Positions 6,838 through 17,428 of a stretch of 64,000 nucleotides of DNA are shown piece by piece; within the stretch, counting starts at the first letter, position 1, and every line of letters begins with the position of its first letter. The notes under the pieces were generated by a model that saw nothing but the letters and a program-made list of their open reading frames with translations, made no database searches and was not told where the DNA came from. The DNA lies in assembly GCF_016458305.1 (NCBI RefSeq), contig NZ_JAEMHL010000005.1, forward strand, positions 238,204-302,203. The letters are read 5' to 3'. A program made the translations under genes and the position numbers. This DNA is from Geomonas anaerohicana. GTDB lineage: Bacteria > Desulfobacterota > Desulfuromonadia > Geobacterales > Geobacteraceae.

Positions 6838-8874
6838 CTAGAACTTCACTTCGAAGGTCGCGTAGATGTCCTGCGCGCTCTTAAGCGGCTGGAGCAGCAT
6901 CAGGTCGGTGGACTTGATGTCGGAGATCTTCTGCGGTGCGCCTACCCAGTTGTTGCTCCCGGTGTAGGCGAAGTCGTAGTACTGGTAACCGATCTTGAAG
7001 AAGGCCTTGGACAGGTGCGAGGAGACCGGTTTCAGGTTGAGCTCCTGGATCAGGTACGCCTCGTAGACGTCGCCGCGGGTCCCCAGCTTGGAGGTCCACA
7101 TGTCGTCGGCGGCAGGTGCGAAGGTGATCCAGTTCTTGGAACCGTGGTTGTACTCGATGCCGAACTTGGTCTTGCTCGGCTCGTAGTCGTAACGCGCGCC
7201 GGCGTAGGCGGCCCAGCCGGTCTTGTCGGAGGGTGCCTCCTGGTTGAAGAAGGAACCTGTCATGAGACCCTGGAAGCCCGCGTTGTTGGAGACGTTGCCG
7301 TTGGGGTGGGTGACGCTCAGTCCGGCATCGGCGAAGAAGTTCAGCTTGCCCGGGCCGATGTTCTTCAGGGTGCTCATGAAGCCTGCGCCGTACCAGTCGA
7401 TGTCGCCCAGCGAGGTGGCCGGACCGGTGTTGCCGAAGGCGGTGTTGGACATGACCGGGAAGTCGAAGATGTTGAAGCCGCGGTTCCACTGCAGCCAGAC
7501 GCGCAGCGGGTCGGTGTCGACCGGGATGATGGCCACACCCAGCATGTCGGTATCTTTCAGGCTGTTGCTCGGGGTCTCGAAGCCGGACTCGAAGCCGCGG
7601 CCGTAGCAGACCTTGGCGTAGGCGCCGGGGAGCGCCTCGATGTCGGGAGCCCAGCCGAGGGTCATGCCGTCGAAGGCGTAGTCGACCAAGAGGGCCGGGG
7701 TGCCGCCGTTGCCCGGGCGCTCGTTGTTCAGGCGCAGGTTCGAAGGAGCGCCGTTGGTGGAGGGCCTGCGGCCCACGGAGAACCAGACCGGCTGGTCGGC
7801 GATGTTGGACCAGGTGGCGTAGGCACGGTCGACGTCGAGGAGGCTGGAGGAGGGGACGTGGCCCAGGGTGCCGTCGAAGGCGCCGACGCGGTCGGCGAAG
7901 AACGGGGTGTTGCCGTTGTTGGTGACGGCGGAGTCATCCTGCGAGCCGAAGGTCTTGTAGGCGACCAGGCGGACGTTGACGGTCACGTCCTTGGTGGCTT
8001 TCGCGTGCATGTCGATGCCGAGACGGTTGGTGTACAGGAGGTCGTTTTTGGCCTTGTAGGACTGGGTGGTGGCCAGGTTGGAGGCGTTGTTGTTCAGGGC
8101 ACCGGCCTGGCCGAGGAACGCCTGCATCAGCATCTGCTGGGCAAGTTGCTGCTGGGCTGCCGGAAGTCCGGCAAAGACGTCGCCTACCTTGGTCGTTGCA
8201 GTTGCCGCCGGGTTCATTGCCTGGACCAGGCCGAGCATGTTGGGGATGCTGCCGATCTGCATGTTCATCACCGCCGGCATTACCTTGGCTCCCAGGGTGT
8301 TGAGGATCCCTTGCTGCTGCGGGGTGAGGGCGGTGTTCTGCAGGGTGAAGTTACCGCTGCCCATGGCGGTGAAGATGCCGGGGAGGGCTGCAGCCATGGC
8401 CTGCGGCATGTAGCTGTTGAGGATGGTGTTGAACTGGGTAGGCGTGAACAGCGAGCCGGATTTGCCCATCATGATGAACTGCAGCGCGGTCGGGCTATTG
8501 GTCCCGTCTGCCGAGCCGATCGGGGTACCTGCCACGCCGTTGGGGCCCAGAAATCCCCCGACCAGGTTGTTCATGGTGCCGATGGCGTCGGAGTGGGCCG
8601 CGACGTCGCCCCTCAGGGAGTCGACGCGGAAGCGGTAGTCGCCGCCGATGGTGAGCCACTTGCCCAGCGACTTCTCTTCGATCCTGTCCACCTTGCGGGT
8701 CAGGTCCTCGACCTTCTTCTGGTCGGATCCCTTCTGCTGCTCCTCGAGCTTCTGCACCTTCTTGGTCAGTTCATCGATCTTCTTCTGCATGTCCTGGTCG
8801 TCTGCCTGCGCCACGACAGGGGCAGCCAGGGCGCATACGGCTGCGCCGATCAACAGCTTCTCCAGTTTTCTCAT
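6838..8874 (-). CDS. Outer-membrane barrel protein, DUF3373-like
   Basis: A 678-residue protein with a signal peptide (LIGAAVCALAAPVVAQA). A short coiled coil follows (residues about 28-68, 'KKIDELTKKVQKLEEQQK'), then a long aromatic-alternating region ending in 'LKSAQDIYATFEVKF', the typical C-terminal Phe of an outer-membrane beta-barrel. The layout matches the DUF3373/porin-like proteins that accompany multihaem cytochromes in Geobacter. An insert of about 150 residues is rich in Gln, Ala and Met. It starts a divergent cluster with miaB and heads the set barrel-small protein-cytochrome-cytochrome. A role as conduit through the outer membrane is inference from context. Confidence 0.8.
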   Translation of the reverse strand: MRKLEKLLIGAAVCALAAPVVAQADDQDMQKKIDELTKKVQKLEEQQKGSDQKKVEDLTRKVDRIEEKSLGKWLTIGGDYRFRVDSLRGDVAAHSDAIGTMNNLVGGFLGPNGVAGTPIGSADGTNSPTALQFIMMGKSGSLFTPTQFNTILNSYMPQAMAAALPGIFTAMGSGNFTLQNTALTPQQQGILNTLGAKVMPAVMNMQIGSIPNMLGLVQAMNPAATATTKVGDVFAGLPAAQQQLAQQMLMQAFLGQAGALNNNASNLATTQSYKAKNDLLYTNRLGIDMHAKATKDVTVNVRLVAYKTFGSQDDSAVTNNGNTPFFADRVGAFDGTLGHVPSSSLLDVDRAYATWSNIADQPVWFSVGRRPSTNGAPSNLRLNNERPGNGGTPALLVDYAFDGMTLGWAPDIEALPGAYAKVCYGRGFESGFETPSNSLKDTDMLGVAIIPVDTDPLRVWLQWNRGFNIFDFPVMSNTAFGNTGPATSLGDIDWYGAGFMSTLKNIGPGKLNFFADAGLSVTHPNGNVSNNAGFQGLMTGSFFNQEAPSDKTGWAAYAGARYDYEPSKTKFGIEYNHGSKNWITFAPAADDMWTSKLGTRGDVYEAYLIQELNLKPVSSHLSKAFFKIGYQYYDFAYTGSNNWVGAPQKISDIKSTDLMLLQPLKSAQDIYATFEVKF

Positions 8875-9332
8875 TCACTTCTCCTTTTTGTTTCGCTGGT
8901 TTTTACACCAACCTTTGGGTCGAAGGTATTTCAGTAGTACCGCCTGGTCCGGTCCTAACTCATTAAATCCTGGGCGTTACTGTGTTAATCGGTGCATTCA
9001 CCGGTAGATTTAGGGAAAATGTCGTGTGTTGGGAATTTATAATCGAAATGAAGAGTCCCAATCATTAGCACTGTTTAGCTTGGGGAGGTGATGTATCGTG
9101 GCAGAGACGTGAAGCCGGCCTCGAGGCCGCCACGCTAATGAGTCTTATAGATCTTTGAGCTGTCATATGTCAATATATTTTTTATTGCATATATCGGTAG
9201 CTCAATGATTTATGACGGTTAATGTGCGTTTTGTCGCCCTTGCGGGGAAGAACCGGCGCGGCAGCTAATAGATGTTGACTGGGCGCGGCCAATTTTCGTA
9301 CTATTCATGCATTTAACCATCAGGATATAGAC
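8875..9332. other. Divergent intergenic region (barrel gene / miaB)
   Basis: About 460 bp without a supported gene. It must carry the promoters for the barrel gene and miaB. A nested dyad stands out at 9097-9134: an outer stem CGTGGC..GCCACG encloses GGCCTCGAGGCC. An AT-rich stretch follows at about 9170-9200. No riboswitch consensus was recognised. Confidence 0.5.
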
Positions 9333-10658
9333 GTGAATAAGGCAAAAAAGCTTTACCTGGAAACGTTCGGCTGCCAGATGAACGTGAGCGATTCCGAGAA
9401 GATAGTGACATTGATGAAGGGGATAGGGTACCAGCAGACGGCCGATCCGGTGGAAGCGGACCTGGTCCTTTTGAACACCTGCAGCATCCGGGCGACCGCC
9501 GAACAGCGCGTCTATGGGCACCTGGGCAAGTTCAAATCGATGAAGAAGCAAAAGCCCGGCCTGATCATCGGCGTGGGCGGCTGCGTGGCACAGCAGGAAG
9601 GGGAGCGGCTGCTGAAGAAGGCGCCCTTCGTCAACCTGGTCTTTGGCACCCACAATCTGCACCTGCTGCAGAAGATGGTTTCCGGTGCCGAGCAGGGCAA
9701 GCAGAGCGTCGCCACCGATTTCCTCGATGACGAAAAGCGTTTCGACCTGTTCCCGCACGCCGAAAGCGAGGGGGGCGTCTCCCGCTTCGTCACCGTCATG
9801 CAGGGATGCGACAACTTCTGCGCCTACTGCATCGTGCCGCACGTGCGCGGCCGCGAGATCAGCAGGAGTGCCGACAAGGTGGTCGAGGAGGTCGCCGCCC
9901 TGGCAGCCGCCGGCGTCACCGAGGTGACCCTTCTCGGGCAGAATGTGAACTCCTACGGCTTCAAGGAACCGGGTGCTCCCGACTTTGCCGACCTCTTGCG
10001 CCTGGTGGCACAGGTGGAGGGGATAGAGAGGCTCCGTTTCACCACCTCGCACCCCAAGGACATCTCCCCGAGGCTGATCGCCTGCTTTGCGGAGATCGGC
10101 AAGCTGGCGCCGCACATCCATCTGCCGGCCCAGTCGGGAAGCGATGCGGTGCTGAAGGGCATGAACCGCGGCTACACCCGGGCCCAGTACCTGGAGAAGG
10201 TGCGCGCGCTCCGGGATGCCTGCCCCGGGATCCAGTTCACCGGCGACATGATCGTCGGATTTCCCGGCGAGGACGAGGCCGCCTTCGAGCAGACCATGGA
10301 GCTGATCGAGGAGGTCCAGTACGCCGACCTCTTCTCCTTCATCTACTCGGCCCGTCCCGGCACCAAGGCGGCCGAGTTCCCGGACGAGGTGAAGCGGGCC
10401 GAGAAACAGGCGCGCCTGGAGCGCCTGCAGGCGGCGCAGAAAAAGATCACCCTGGCCAGGAACGAGAGTTTCGTGGGGGGCGTGCAGCAGGTGCTGGTGG
10501 AAGGGCCCAGCAGCACCGGTGACGCGCTCTTCGGCAGGACCGGCGGCAACCGCGCCACCGTCATGGACGGCGATCCCGCCCTGGCCGGGCGCCTGGTCGA
10601 GGTGAGGATCACGGAAGGGCTGCAGACGCTGCTCAAGGGAGAGATCCTCGATGTCTGA
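9333..10658 (+). CDS. miaB: tRNA-2-methylthio-N6-isopentenyladenosine synthase
   Basis: A 441-residue radical SAM methylthiotransferase that adds the 2-methylthio group to i6A37 of tRNAs reading UNN codons. Three parts are visible. The N-terminal UPF0004 domain ('LYLETFGCQMNVSDSEK') carries cluster-binding cysteines. The radical SAM core has the CXXXCXXC site in 'MQGCDNFCAYCIVPHVRGR'. A C-terminal TRAM domain ends in 'EGLQTLLKGEILDV'. The frame opens with GTG at 9333, preceded by CAGGATAT. Its end overlaps the next gene by 8 bp, so the two are translationally coupled. Confidence 0.96.
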   Translation: MNKAKKLYLETFGCQMNVSDSEKIVTLMKGIGYQQTADPVEADLVLLNTCSIRATAEQRVYGHLGKFKSMKKQKPGLIIGVGGCVAQQEGERLLKKAPFVNLVFGTHNLHLLQKMVSGAEQGKQSVATDFLDDEKRFDLFPHAESEGGVSRFVTVMQGCDNFCAYCIVPHVRGREISRSADKVVEEVAALAAAGVTEVTLLGQNVNSYGFKEPGAPDFADLLRLVAQVEGIERLRFTTSHPKDISPRLIACFAEIGKLAPHIHLPAQSGSDAVLKGMNRGYTRAQYLEKVRALRDACPGIQFTGDMIVGFPGEDEAAFEQTMELIEEVQYADLFSFIYSARPGTKAAEFPDEVKRAEKQARLERLQAAQKKITLARNESFVGGVQQVLVEGPSSTGDALFGRTGGNRATVMDGDPALAGRLVEVRITEGLQTLLKGEILDV

Positions 10659-11184
10659 CAACGAAAGGGACGAGGCACCCATGTACGTTGAAATGAAGGT
10701 ATTCGGCTTTGCCCTGGACGCCATCGCCCAGATGCCGGTCATCATCCTGAAGGACGCCGAGGAAAAGCACGCCGTCCCGGTATGGATCCACGCCTCCGAG
10801 TCGGTCTCCTTCGCCGCCCAGTTCGTCGGGCGCGAGATGAGCGCGCGCAACAGCCGCAAGGACGTGTTCACCGCCCTTATCGAGCAGTTGGAGATGACCG
10901 TCGCCGGGATCTACGTCGAGAGCCTCAATGACGGCGTCTTCACCGCCTCGGTGCGCCTCAAGCCCGCGCACGGCGAAGAGCTCCGGCTCGAGGTCCACGT
11001 GGCCGAGGCCATGCTCATGTCCCTGAAGTACCACTTGCCGGTGCAGGTCAACGACGAAGTCCTCACCCGCGCTTCCAGTCTGGACATGAACGAGGAAGGG
11101 TTCGCCCAAGAGAACAACGCCCGCCGCTTCGTCGATTTTCTCGACCACATGGACCCCGCCGCCATGGGCAAGTACCCGATGTAG
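10651..11184 (+). CDS. Bifunctional nuclease (BFN/DUF151) domain protein
   Basis: A 177-residue protein with the DUF151 fold: 'MKVFGFALDAIAQMPVIILKD', 'AVPVWIHASESVSFAAQF' and 'SLNDGVFTASVRL'. A C-terminal UVR-like acidic and charged tail follows. Family members are described as bifunctional nucleases with DNase and RNase activity, or as redox-linked regulators. The role here is not known. AAGGGAGAG upstream supports ATG 10651, although ATG 10681 is possible. It overlaps miaB by 8 bp. Confidence 0.85.
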   Translation: MSDNERDEAPMYVEMKVFGFALDAIAQMPVIILKDAEEKHAVPVWIHASESVSFAAQFVGREMSARNSRKDVFTALIEQLEMTVAGIYVESLNDGVFTASVRLKPAHGEELRLEVHVAEAMLMSLKYHLPVQVNDEVLTRASSLDMNEEGFAQENNARRFVDFLDHMDPAAMGKYPM

Positions 11185-11196
11185 CACACCACACAA

Positions 11197-11347
11197 CGAG
11201 ATAAAGATTAAGACAAAGATTGAGATGAAGACTGTAGGCCGGCCCACCAGGTTTCCCGTTGCGCAGGGCAAGCAGAATTGAAAAAAGTGGTCGTTGGGCG
11301 TAGTGTGAGAACAGGCCCTGCGCCTTCTTAATCTCAATCTCAATCTG
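11197..11347. repeat. Facing purine- and pyrimidine-rich repeats
   Basis: A purine-rich tract of AGATTAAG/AGATTGAG units (11197-11230) is matched in inverted orientation by CTTCTTAATCTCAATCTCAA (from 11324). The two arms bracket about 100 bp with no gene, and the right arm lies just ahead of the M42 peptidase start. A large hairpin could form. Confidence 0.6.
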
Positions 11348-11365
11348 TTCCTACGAGGTTCCGAC

Positions 11366-12436
11366 ATGCGCGAAGCATCCTTTGACTTTCTGCAACAGCT
11401 TCTGGCCGCGCCCAGCCCTTCCGGGTACGAGCAGCCGGCCCAGCGGGTATTCCGCTCCTATATAGAACCCTTCTGCCAGGTGGCCACCGACGTCATGGGC
11501 AACGTCTTCGGGATGATCCAGGGCGAAGGGAAGAACCGCCCCCGCGTCATGGTGGTCGGCCACTCCGACGAGATCGGTCTCCAGGTGCGCTACCTGGACG
11601 ACAACGGCTTCATCTACTTCTCCGCCATCGGCGGCGTCGACCCGCACATCACCCCGGGCATGCGGGTGCACGTGCACACCTCCCGCGGCCGGCTGAACGG
11701 CGTCATCGGCAAACGCCCCATCCACCTCATCGAGCCCAAGGAGCGCGACACGGTCATCAAGCTGGACGCCCAGTACATCGACATCGGCGCCGCCAACAAG
11801 AAAGAGGCCCAGGAGTGGGTGCGCGTGGGGGATCCCATCACCTTCGCCAGCAACCTCGAGCGCCTCTTCGGCGACCGGGTCAGCTCGCGCGGTCTCGACG
11901 ACAAGGCGGGGAGCTTCGTGGTGGCCGAAGTCCTGCGCCGGGTCTCCGAGCTCCCGGCCCCGCTCCCGGTGGACCTCTACGGCGTCTCCTCGGTCCAGGA
12001 GGAAGTGGGCCTCAGGGGGGGCACCACCAGCTCCTACTCGGTGAACCCCGACGTCGGCATCTGCGTCGAGGTGGACTTCGCCACCGACCAGCCCGACGTG
12101 GACAAGAAGCACAACGGCGAGGTGGGGCTCGGCAAGGGGCCCATCCTGCCGCGCGGCGCCAACATCAACCCGGTGCTCTTCGACCTCCTCTCCGACACGG
12201 CGACCAGCAACGACATCGCCGTACAGTACACCGGCATCGCCCGCGCCACCGGCACCGACGCCAACGTCATGCAGATCTCCCGCGGCGGCGTCGCCACGGC
12301 GCTGGTCAAGCTGCCGCTGCGTTACATGCACACGCCGGTCGAGACCATGTCCCTCTCCGACCTGGACCATGCCGTCGAGCTGATCGTCGCCTCCCTGGGC
12401 CGCATGGGGAGCAAGGACGCCTTCATCCCGATGTAA
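11366..12436 (+). CDS. M42 family metallo-aminopeptidase
   Basis: A 356-residue cytoplasmic di-metal peptidase of the M42 (glutamyl aminopeptidase/cellulase M/tetrahedral aminopeptidase) family. Metal-ligand regions are visible: 'VVGHSDEIG' (His and Asp), 'SRGLDDKAGSF', the Glu pair in 'SVQEEVGLRGG', 'EVDFATDQPD', and the final His in 'RYMHTPVE'. Length is normal. It trims N-terminal residues from peptides; the exact preference is unknown. It stands alone, with a dyad upstream and palindromic repeats downstream. Confidence 0.92.
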   Translation: MREASFDFLQQLLAAPSPSGYEQPAQRVFRSYIEPFCQVATDVMGNVFGMIQGEGKNRPRVMVVGHSDEIGLQVRYLDDNGFIYFSAIGGVDPHITPGMRVHVHTSRGRLNGVIGKRPIHLIEPKERDTVIKLDAQYIDIGAANKKEAQEWVRVGDPITFASNLERLFGDRVSSRGLDDKAGSFVVAEVLRRVSELPAPLPVDLYGVSSVQEEVGLRGGTTSSYSVNPDVGICVEVDFATDQPDVDKKHNGEVGLGKGPILPRGANINPVLFDLLSDTATSNDIAVQYTGIARATGTDANVMQISRGGVATALVKLPLRYMHTPVETMSLSDLDHAVELIVASLGRMGSKDAFIPM

Positions 12437-12463
12437 CCAAGCAGGAGCCGCCGCGGATGTGTA

Positions 12464-12600
12464 GGGGCGAATAATCATTCGCCCCATCCATGCACCCTCG
12501 TCCTGCTGTCTGCTCCTCCCCCCGGAGGGGGGAGGCCGGGAGGGGGGAGGCCGTGTCCCCTAGCCCTCCGGAGAGGGGCAGGGTTGAGGGCGTTTTTCCC
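12464..12600. repeat. Cluster of palindromic intergenic repeats
   Basis: A perfect hairpin GGGGCGAAT-AATC-ATTCGCCCC (12464-12485) is followed by CCTCCCCCCGG/AGGGGGGAGG (12515-12535) and a CCCTCCGGAGAGGG unit. The last unit ends in GGGCGTTTTT and may terminate the M42 transcript. The second unit resembles 1628-1675. Confidence 0.7.
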
Positions 12601-12702
12601 CTCACTGCACAGCGGATAACCGCTCCCCATGAGCCCCGGTTGTGTAGACGCTAAGGCTGGGAAACCGCTACGGTTTTATCTCTGTCATTAGCCTAATTTT
12701 AG

Positions 12703-14245
<1,543 letters not shown>

Positions 14246-14258
14246 CGGCAACACCTAC

Positions 14259-14345
14259 AACGCAAAGCCGCGGAGGCGCGGAGACGCCAAGGAAGACTCC
14301 TTCCCGGTTTCTCGCTCCTCTCTGCGGCTTTGCGCCTTTGCGTTA
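14259..14345. repeat. TAACGCAAAG-type inverted repeat element
   Basis: An AACGCAAAGCCGCGGAGGCG arm at the left and GCGGCTTTGCGCCTTTGCGT at the right face each other. The same ends bound elements at 63046-63192 and 63808-63903, with a partial copy at 63953. Lying between guaB and guaA, it may affect read-through. Confidence 0.7.
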
Positions 14346-14381
14346 CAGCCTTTGACTTTCAATAGATAAGGAACCAAGACA

Positions 14382-15932
14382 ATGACCGTAGATATCCACT
14401 CAGAAAAGGTGCTGATCCTCGACTTCGGCTCCCAGGTGACCCAGCTCATCGCGCGCCGGGTGAGGGAGCAGAGCGTGTACTGCGAAATCCACCCCTACAA
14501 CATGGCGCTCGAGAAGATCAAGGCCTTCGCCCCTAAGGGGATCATCCTCTCCGGCGGCCCCTCCAGCGTCTATGACAAGGATGCCCCGCACTCCGACCTC
14601 GGCATCTACGACCTCGGCATCCCGGTCCTGGGCATCTGCTACGGTATGCAGCTCATGACCCAGCAGCTGGGCGGGCGCGTCGAGCGCTGCGACAAGCGCG
14701 AGTTCGGCCGCGCCACCCTGGTGCTCGACGGCGAGAGCGAGATCTTCGCCGGCTTCGAAGGGGGCGCCGAAGTCTGGATGTCCCACGGCGACCGCATCGA
14801 GCAGATGCCGGCCGGCTTCAAGCTGATGGCCCACACCACCGGCTGCCCGGTGGCCGCCATGAAGGACGAAAAGCGCAACTTCTACGGCGTGCAGTTCCAC
14901 CCCGAAGTGGTGCACACCCCGCGCGGCGACGAGATGCTGGGCAACTTCCTGTTCAACGTCTGCGGCTCCAAGCCGACCTGGACCATGGCCAACTTCATCG
15001 AGACCGAGATCGAAGAGATCCGCAGGAAGGTCGGCACCGGCAAGGTGCTCTGCGCCCTCTCCGGCGGCGTCGACTCCTCCGTCGTTGCGGTGCTGATCCA
15101 CAAGGCGATCGGCGACCAGCTCCAGTGCGTCTTCGTCAACAACGGCCTGCTCCGCAAAGGCGAGGCCGAGAAGGTGGTGAACCTCTTCACCAAGCACTTC
15201 AAGATCAACCTCGACTACGTCGACGCCACCGACCGCTTCCTCAACATGCTGGACGGCGTCTCCGACCCCGAGCAGAAGCGCAAGATCATCGGCAACGAGT
15301 TCATCTACCTCTTCGAGGAAGAGGCCAAGAAGCTGGGCCAGGTCGACTACCTGGCGCAGGGGACCCTCTACCCCGACGTGATCGAGTCCGTCTCCACCAA
15401 GGGCCCCTCCGCCGTCATCAAGAGCCACCACAACGTGGGCGGCCTCCCCGAGAAGATGAACCTGAAGCTCCTCGAGCCGGTGCGCGAACTCTTCAAGGAC
15501 GAGGTGAGGCTCCTGGGCAAGGAACTGGGCATGCCCGACGAGGTGGTCTACCGCCAGCCCTTCCCGGGCCCGGGTCTCGCCATCCGCTGCATCGGCGAGC
15601 TCTCCGTCGAAAAGCTCGACATCCTGCGCGAGGCCGACGCCATCGTCATCGAGGAAATCCGCAAGGCTGGGTTATATCGCGACATCTGGCAGTCCTTTGC
15701 CGTGCTGCTGCCGGTTAAAACCGTCGGCGTCATGGGGGACGCCCGTACCTACGAGTGGACCGTCGCCCTGCGCGCGGTCAACTCCCTGGACGGCATGACC
15801 GCCGACTGGGTCAAGCTTCCCTACGAGCTGCTGGGGAGCATATCCTCGCGAATCATCAACGAAGTGAAGGGTGTCAACCGCGTGGTGTACGACATCAGCC
15901 AGAAGCCGCCGGCAACCATCGAGTGGGAGTAA
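14382..15932 (+). CDS. guaA: GMP synthase (glutamine-hydrolysing)
   Basis: A 516-residue enzyme that aminates XMP to GMP. An N-terminal class I glutamine amidotransferase domain contains the nucleophile motif '[10 protein letters not shown]' and the His-Glu pair in '[11 protein letters not shown]'. The ATP pyrophosphatase domain has the PP-loop '[13 protein letters not shown]'. The C-terminal dimerisation domain ends in the canonical 'KPPATIEWE'. Complete and of normal length. It follows guaB in the same direction and ends in a terminator at 15977-16015. Confidence 0.98.
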   Translation: MTVDIHSEKVLILDFGSQVTQLIARRVREQSVYCEIHPYNMALEKIKAFAPKGIILSGGPSSVYDKDAPHSDLGIYDLGIPVLGICYGMQLMTQQLGGRVERCDKREFGRATLVLDGESEIFAGFEGGAEVWMSHGDRIEQMPAGFKLMAHTTGCPVAAMKDEKRNFYGVQFHPEVVHTPRGDEMLGNFLFNVCGSKPTWTMANFIETEIEEIRRKVGTGKVLCALSGGVDSSVVAVLIHKAIGDQLQCVFVNNGLLRKGEAEKVVNLFTKHFKINLDYVDATDRFLNMLDGVSDPEQKRKIIGNEFIYLFEEEAKKLGQVDYLAQGTLYPDVIESVSTKGPSAVIKSHHNVGGLPEKMNLKLLEPVRELFKDEVRLLGKELGMPDEVVYRQPFPGPGLAIRCIGELSVEKLDILREADAIVIEEIRKAGLYRDIWQSFAVLLPVKTVGVMGDARTYEWTVALRAVNSLDGMTADWVKLPYELLGSISSRIINEVKGVNRVVYDISQKPPATIEWE

Positions 15933-15976
15933 TTCCCGCGCTTCATTTTCAGCAGGTTCGTTTATTGCACAAAAAC

Positions 15977-16015
15977 ACCGCGGTGGCCGGCGCAAGCCGG
16001 TTGCCGCGGTTCTTT
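15977..16015 (+). terminator. Terminator after guaA
   Basis: ACCGCGGTGGCCGGC (15977-15991) pairs with GCCGGTTGCCGCGGT (15996-16010), with few mismatches, followed by TCTTT. The strong GC stem lies 45 bp after the guaA stop. Confidence 0.7.
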
Positions 16016-16096
16016 CGTATCTAGGGGGGCAAGGGGACTGGCTCCGCAGGTGCCTGTCCCCTTTGCTTGGCTACTGTCCCCTTCACTGGAGAGATA

Positions 16097-16759
16097 ATGG
16101 ATCCCATCCGCCTGCTCATCTTCGACCTGGACGGCACGCTGATCGACTCCCTGCCTGACCTGACCGACGCCACCAACCTGATCCGCGAGCGGCACGGCTT
16201 GCCGCAGATCGGGATCAGCGATGTGCGCAAGCTGGTGGGACAGGGGGCGCGCTCCCTGGTGGAGCGGGCGCTTCCCGGCGTGAGCGAGCCCGAGGTCGAG
16301 CAGGCGCTGGAGCAGTTTCTCGCCTACAACCTGGCCCACATAGCCGACAAGACTCGTCCCTATCCCGGCGTCCCCGAGACCCTGCAGGAGCTTGCGGGCC
16401 TGGAAATCCCGATGGTGGTCCTCTCCAACAAGAACGTCGCCCTGTGCCGTGAAGTGCTGGACAAGCTGGGGCTGGAGCGGCATTTCACCGACATCTTCGG
16501 CGCCGACTCCTTCCCGTACCGCAAGCCCTCCCCCGAGCCCGTGCTCGCCGTGCTGAAGGAATTCGGCGTTGCCGCCGGTGCCTGCGTCATGGTGGGCGAC
16601 AGCGTCAACGACATCGCCGCCGGCGGCGGTGCGGGAGTCTGGACCGTCGGCTGCTGCTACGGCTACGGCGACCAGAGCGAACTCGATGCCGCAACGTATC
16701 GGGTTAGCGAATTTCCGGCGCTGCTGCAGCTCCCCTTTGTAAGAAAAATCGACGTGTGA
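16097..16759 (+). CDS. gph: Phosphoglycolate phosphatase-type HAD hydrolase
   Basis: A 220-residue HAD-superfamily phosphatase. Motif I is 'LLIFDLDGTLIDS' (nucleophile Asp), motif II 'MVVLSNKN', motif III the Lys in 'YRKPSPEP', and motif IV 'VMVGDSVNDIAAG'. A helical cap domain lies between motifs I and II. This arrangement and length fit Gph, which clears 2-phosphoglycolate arising from DNA repair or oxygenation, although related substrates cannot be excluded. The start is ATG 16097, next to GGAGAG; an in-frame extension upstream has no ribosome site. Confidence 0.85.
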   Translation: MDPIRLLIFDLDGTLIDSLPDLTDATNLIRERHGLPQIGISDVRKLVGQGARSLVERALPGVSEPEVEQALEQFLAYNLAHIADKTRPYPGVPETLQELAGLEIPMVVLSNKNVALCREVLDKLGLERHFTDIFGADSFPYRKPSPEPVLAVLKEFGVAAGACVMVGDSVNDIAAGGGAGVWTVGCCYGYGDQSELDAATYRVSEFPALLQLPFVRKIDV

Positions 16760-16770
16760 TGAAAAAAAGC

Positions 16771-16797
16771 TAAAGTTATTAAAAACGGTGTCGAAAC
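16771..16797 (+). promoter_or_regulatory. Sigma-28 (FliA) promoter of flgM
   Basis: TAAAGTTA (16771-16778), an 11-bp spacer and GTCGAAAC (16790-16797) match the flagellar consensus TAAAGTTT-N11-GCCGATAA well. It lies 45 bp ahead of flgM, as expected for autoregulation of the anti-sigma factor. Confidence 0.75.
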
Positions 16798-16841
16798 GGT
16801 ACTAAACCTAATCCTACCTGACCTACTGGGGGCGATATCAG

Positions 16842-17132
16842 ATGAAAGTAGAAGACCTCAATTCCAACCCGGCCGTTTCCCATCTTGCCGTCGTGCGTAA
16901 CGACAAGCCCGACACGGGCGAGGCGCAAGCGGAAGCAGCCAAGCAGCAGGCAGCCGCCGACAAGGTCGAGCTGTCCAGCTACATGCCCGTGGTTCCCACC
17001 TCCAAGCAGAGGCGCGATGACATCCGGGTGGACCGGGTCGAGGAACTGCGCACGCAGATCAAGAGCGGCAACTACGAGGTTTCCAGCAAAGACCTGGCGG
17101 AAAAGATGCTCAGCAAGCTCGTAGTGAAGTAG
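16842..17132 (+). CDS. flgM: Anti-sigma-28 factor FlgM
   Basis: A 96-residue protein with a disordered, Ala/Gln/Lys-rich N-terminal half. The conserved C-terminal sigma-28-binding region contains 'DKVELSS' and 'RVDRVEELRTQIKSGNYEVS', followed by KDLAEKML. FlgM holds FliA inactive until the hook-basal body is complete and is then exported. Length is normal. The sigma-28 promoter just upstream supports the call. It is the last backbone gene before the tRNA and island. Confidence 0.92.
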   Translation: MKVEDLNSNPAVSHLAVVRNDKPDTGEAQAEAAKQQAAADKVELSSYMPVVPTSKQRRDDIRVDRVEELRTQIKSGNYEVSSKDLAEKMLSKLVVK

Positions 17133-17241
17133 TTTCCAGCGGTCATGCGGGCCTATCCAGCCCAAGAGGCTGCCCCCCGACTCAGTCCACCGGTTCAGTC
17201 CACCGAAGCGGCAGGTGCGGCGGTGGAACCCAACAAAACCA

Positions 17242-17270
17242 TTGACAAGATCCGTCTGATGGGGTAAAAG
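17242..17270 (+). promoter_or_regulatory. Promoter of tRNA-Gly
   Basis: TTGACA (17242-17247), a 17-bp spacer and TAAAAG (17265-17270) predict a start at about 17277, 8 bp before the tRNA. Confidence 0.7.
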
Positions 17271-17284
17271 TTTTCTTCCACCAA

Positions 17285-17359
<75 letters not shown>

Positions 17360-17370
17360 TAAAATCAATA

Positions 17371-17398
17371 GGTTAGCCGATCCTGGCTAACCTTTTTT
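17371..17398 (+). terminator. Element-borne terminator behind the restored tRNA
   Basis: GGTTAGCC-GATCCT-GGCTAACC is followed by six T residues. It is the island's counterpart of the native terminator now displaced to 44261-44291, with the same stem core. Confidence 0.85.
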
Positions 17399-17405
17399 GT
17401 TTTTT

Positions 17406-17428
17406 TGTAGCAATATTGTAGCAGATTG
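17406..17428 (+). repeat. Left arm-type integrase site (candidate)
   Basis: A 23-bp segment built of two TGTAGCA units (TGTAGCAATAT then TGTAGCAGATTG). It recurs with one mismatch at 44068-44090, near the other end of the island. Its position about 50 bp inside attL suits an arm-binding site for integrase or excisionase. Confidence 0.6.

Noticed and set aside
4811..6841. 676-codon plus-strand open frame opposite the octaheme cytochrome
   Set aside because: It mirrors a GC-rich gene with clear haem motifs and a signal peptide on the minus strand. The plus product is a His/Val/Leu-rich artefact with no ribosome site.
7015..8937. 640-codon plus-strand frame opposite the barrel gene
   Set aside because: Low-complexity Val/Gly/Asp product; the minus-strand barrel has a signal peptide, coiled coil and C-terminal Phe.
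9219..10871. 550-codon minus-strand frame opposite miaB
   Set aside because: miaB on the plus strand has all radical SAM and TRAM motifs; the minus frame is a shadow.
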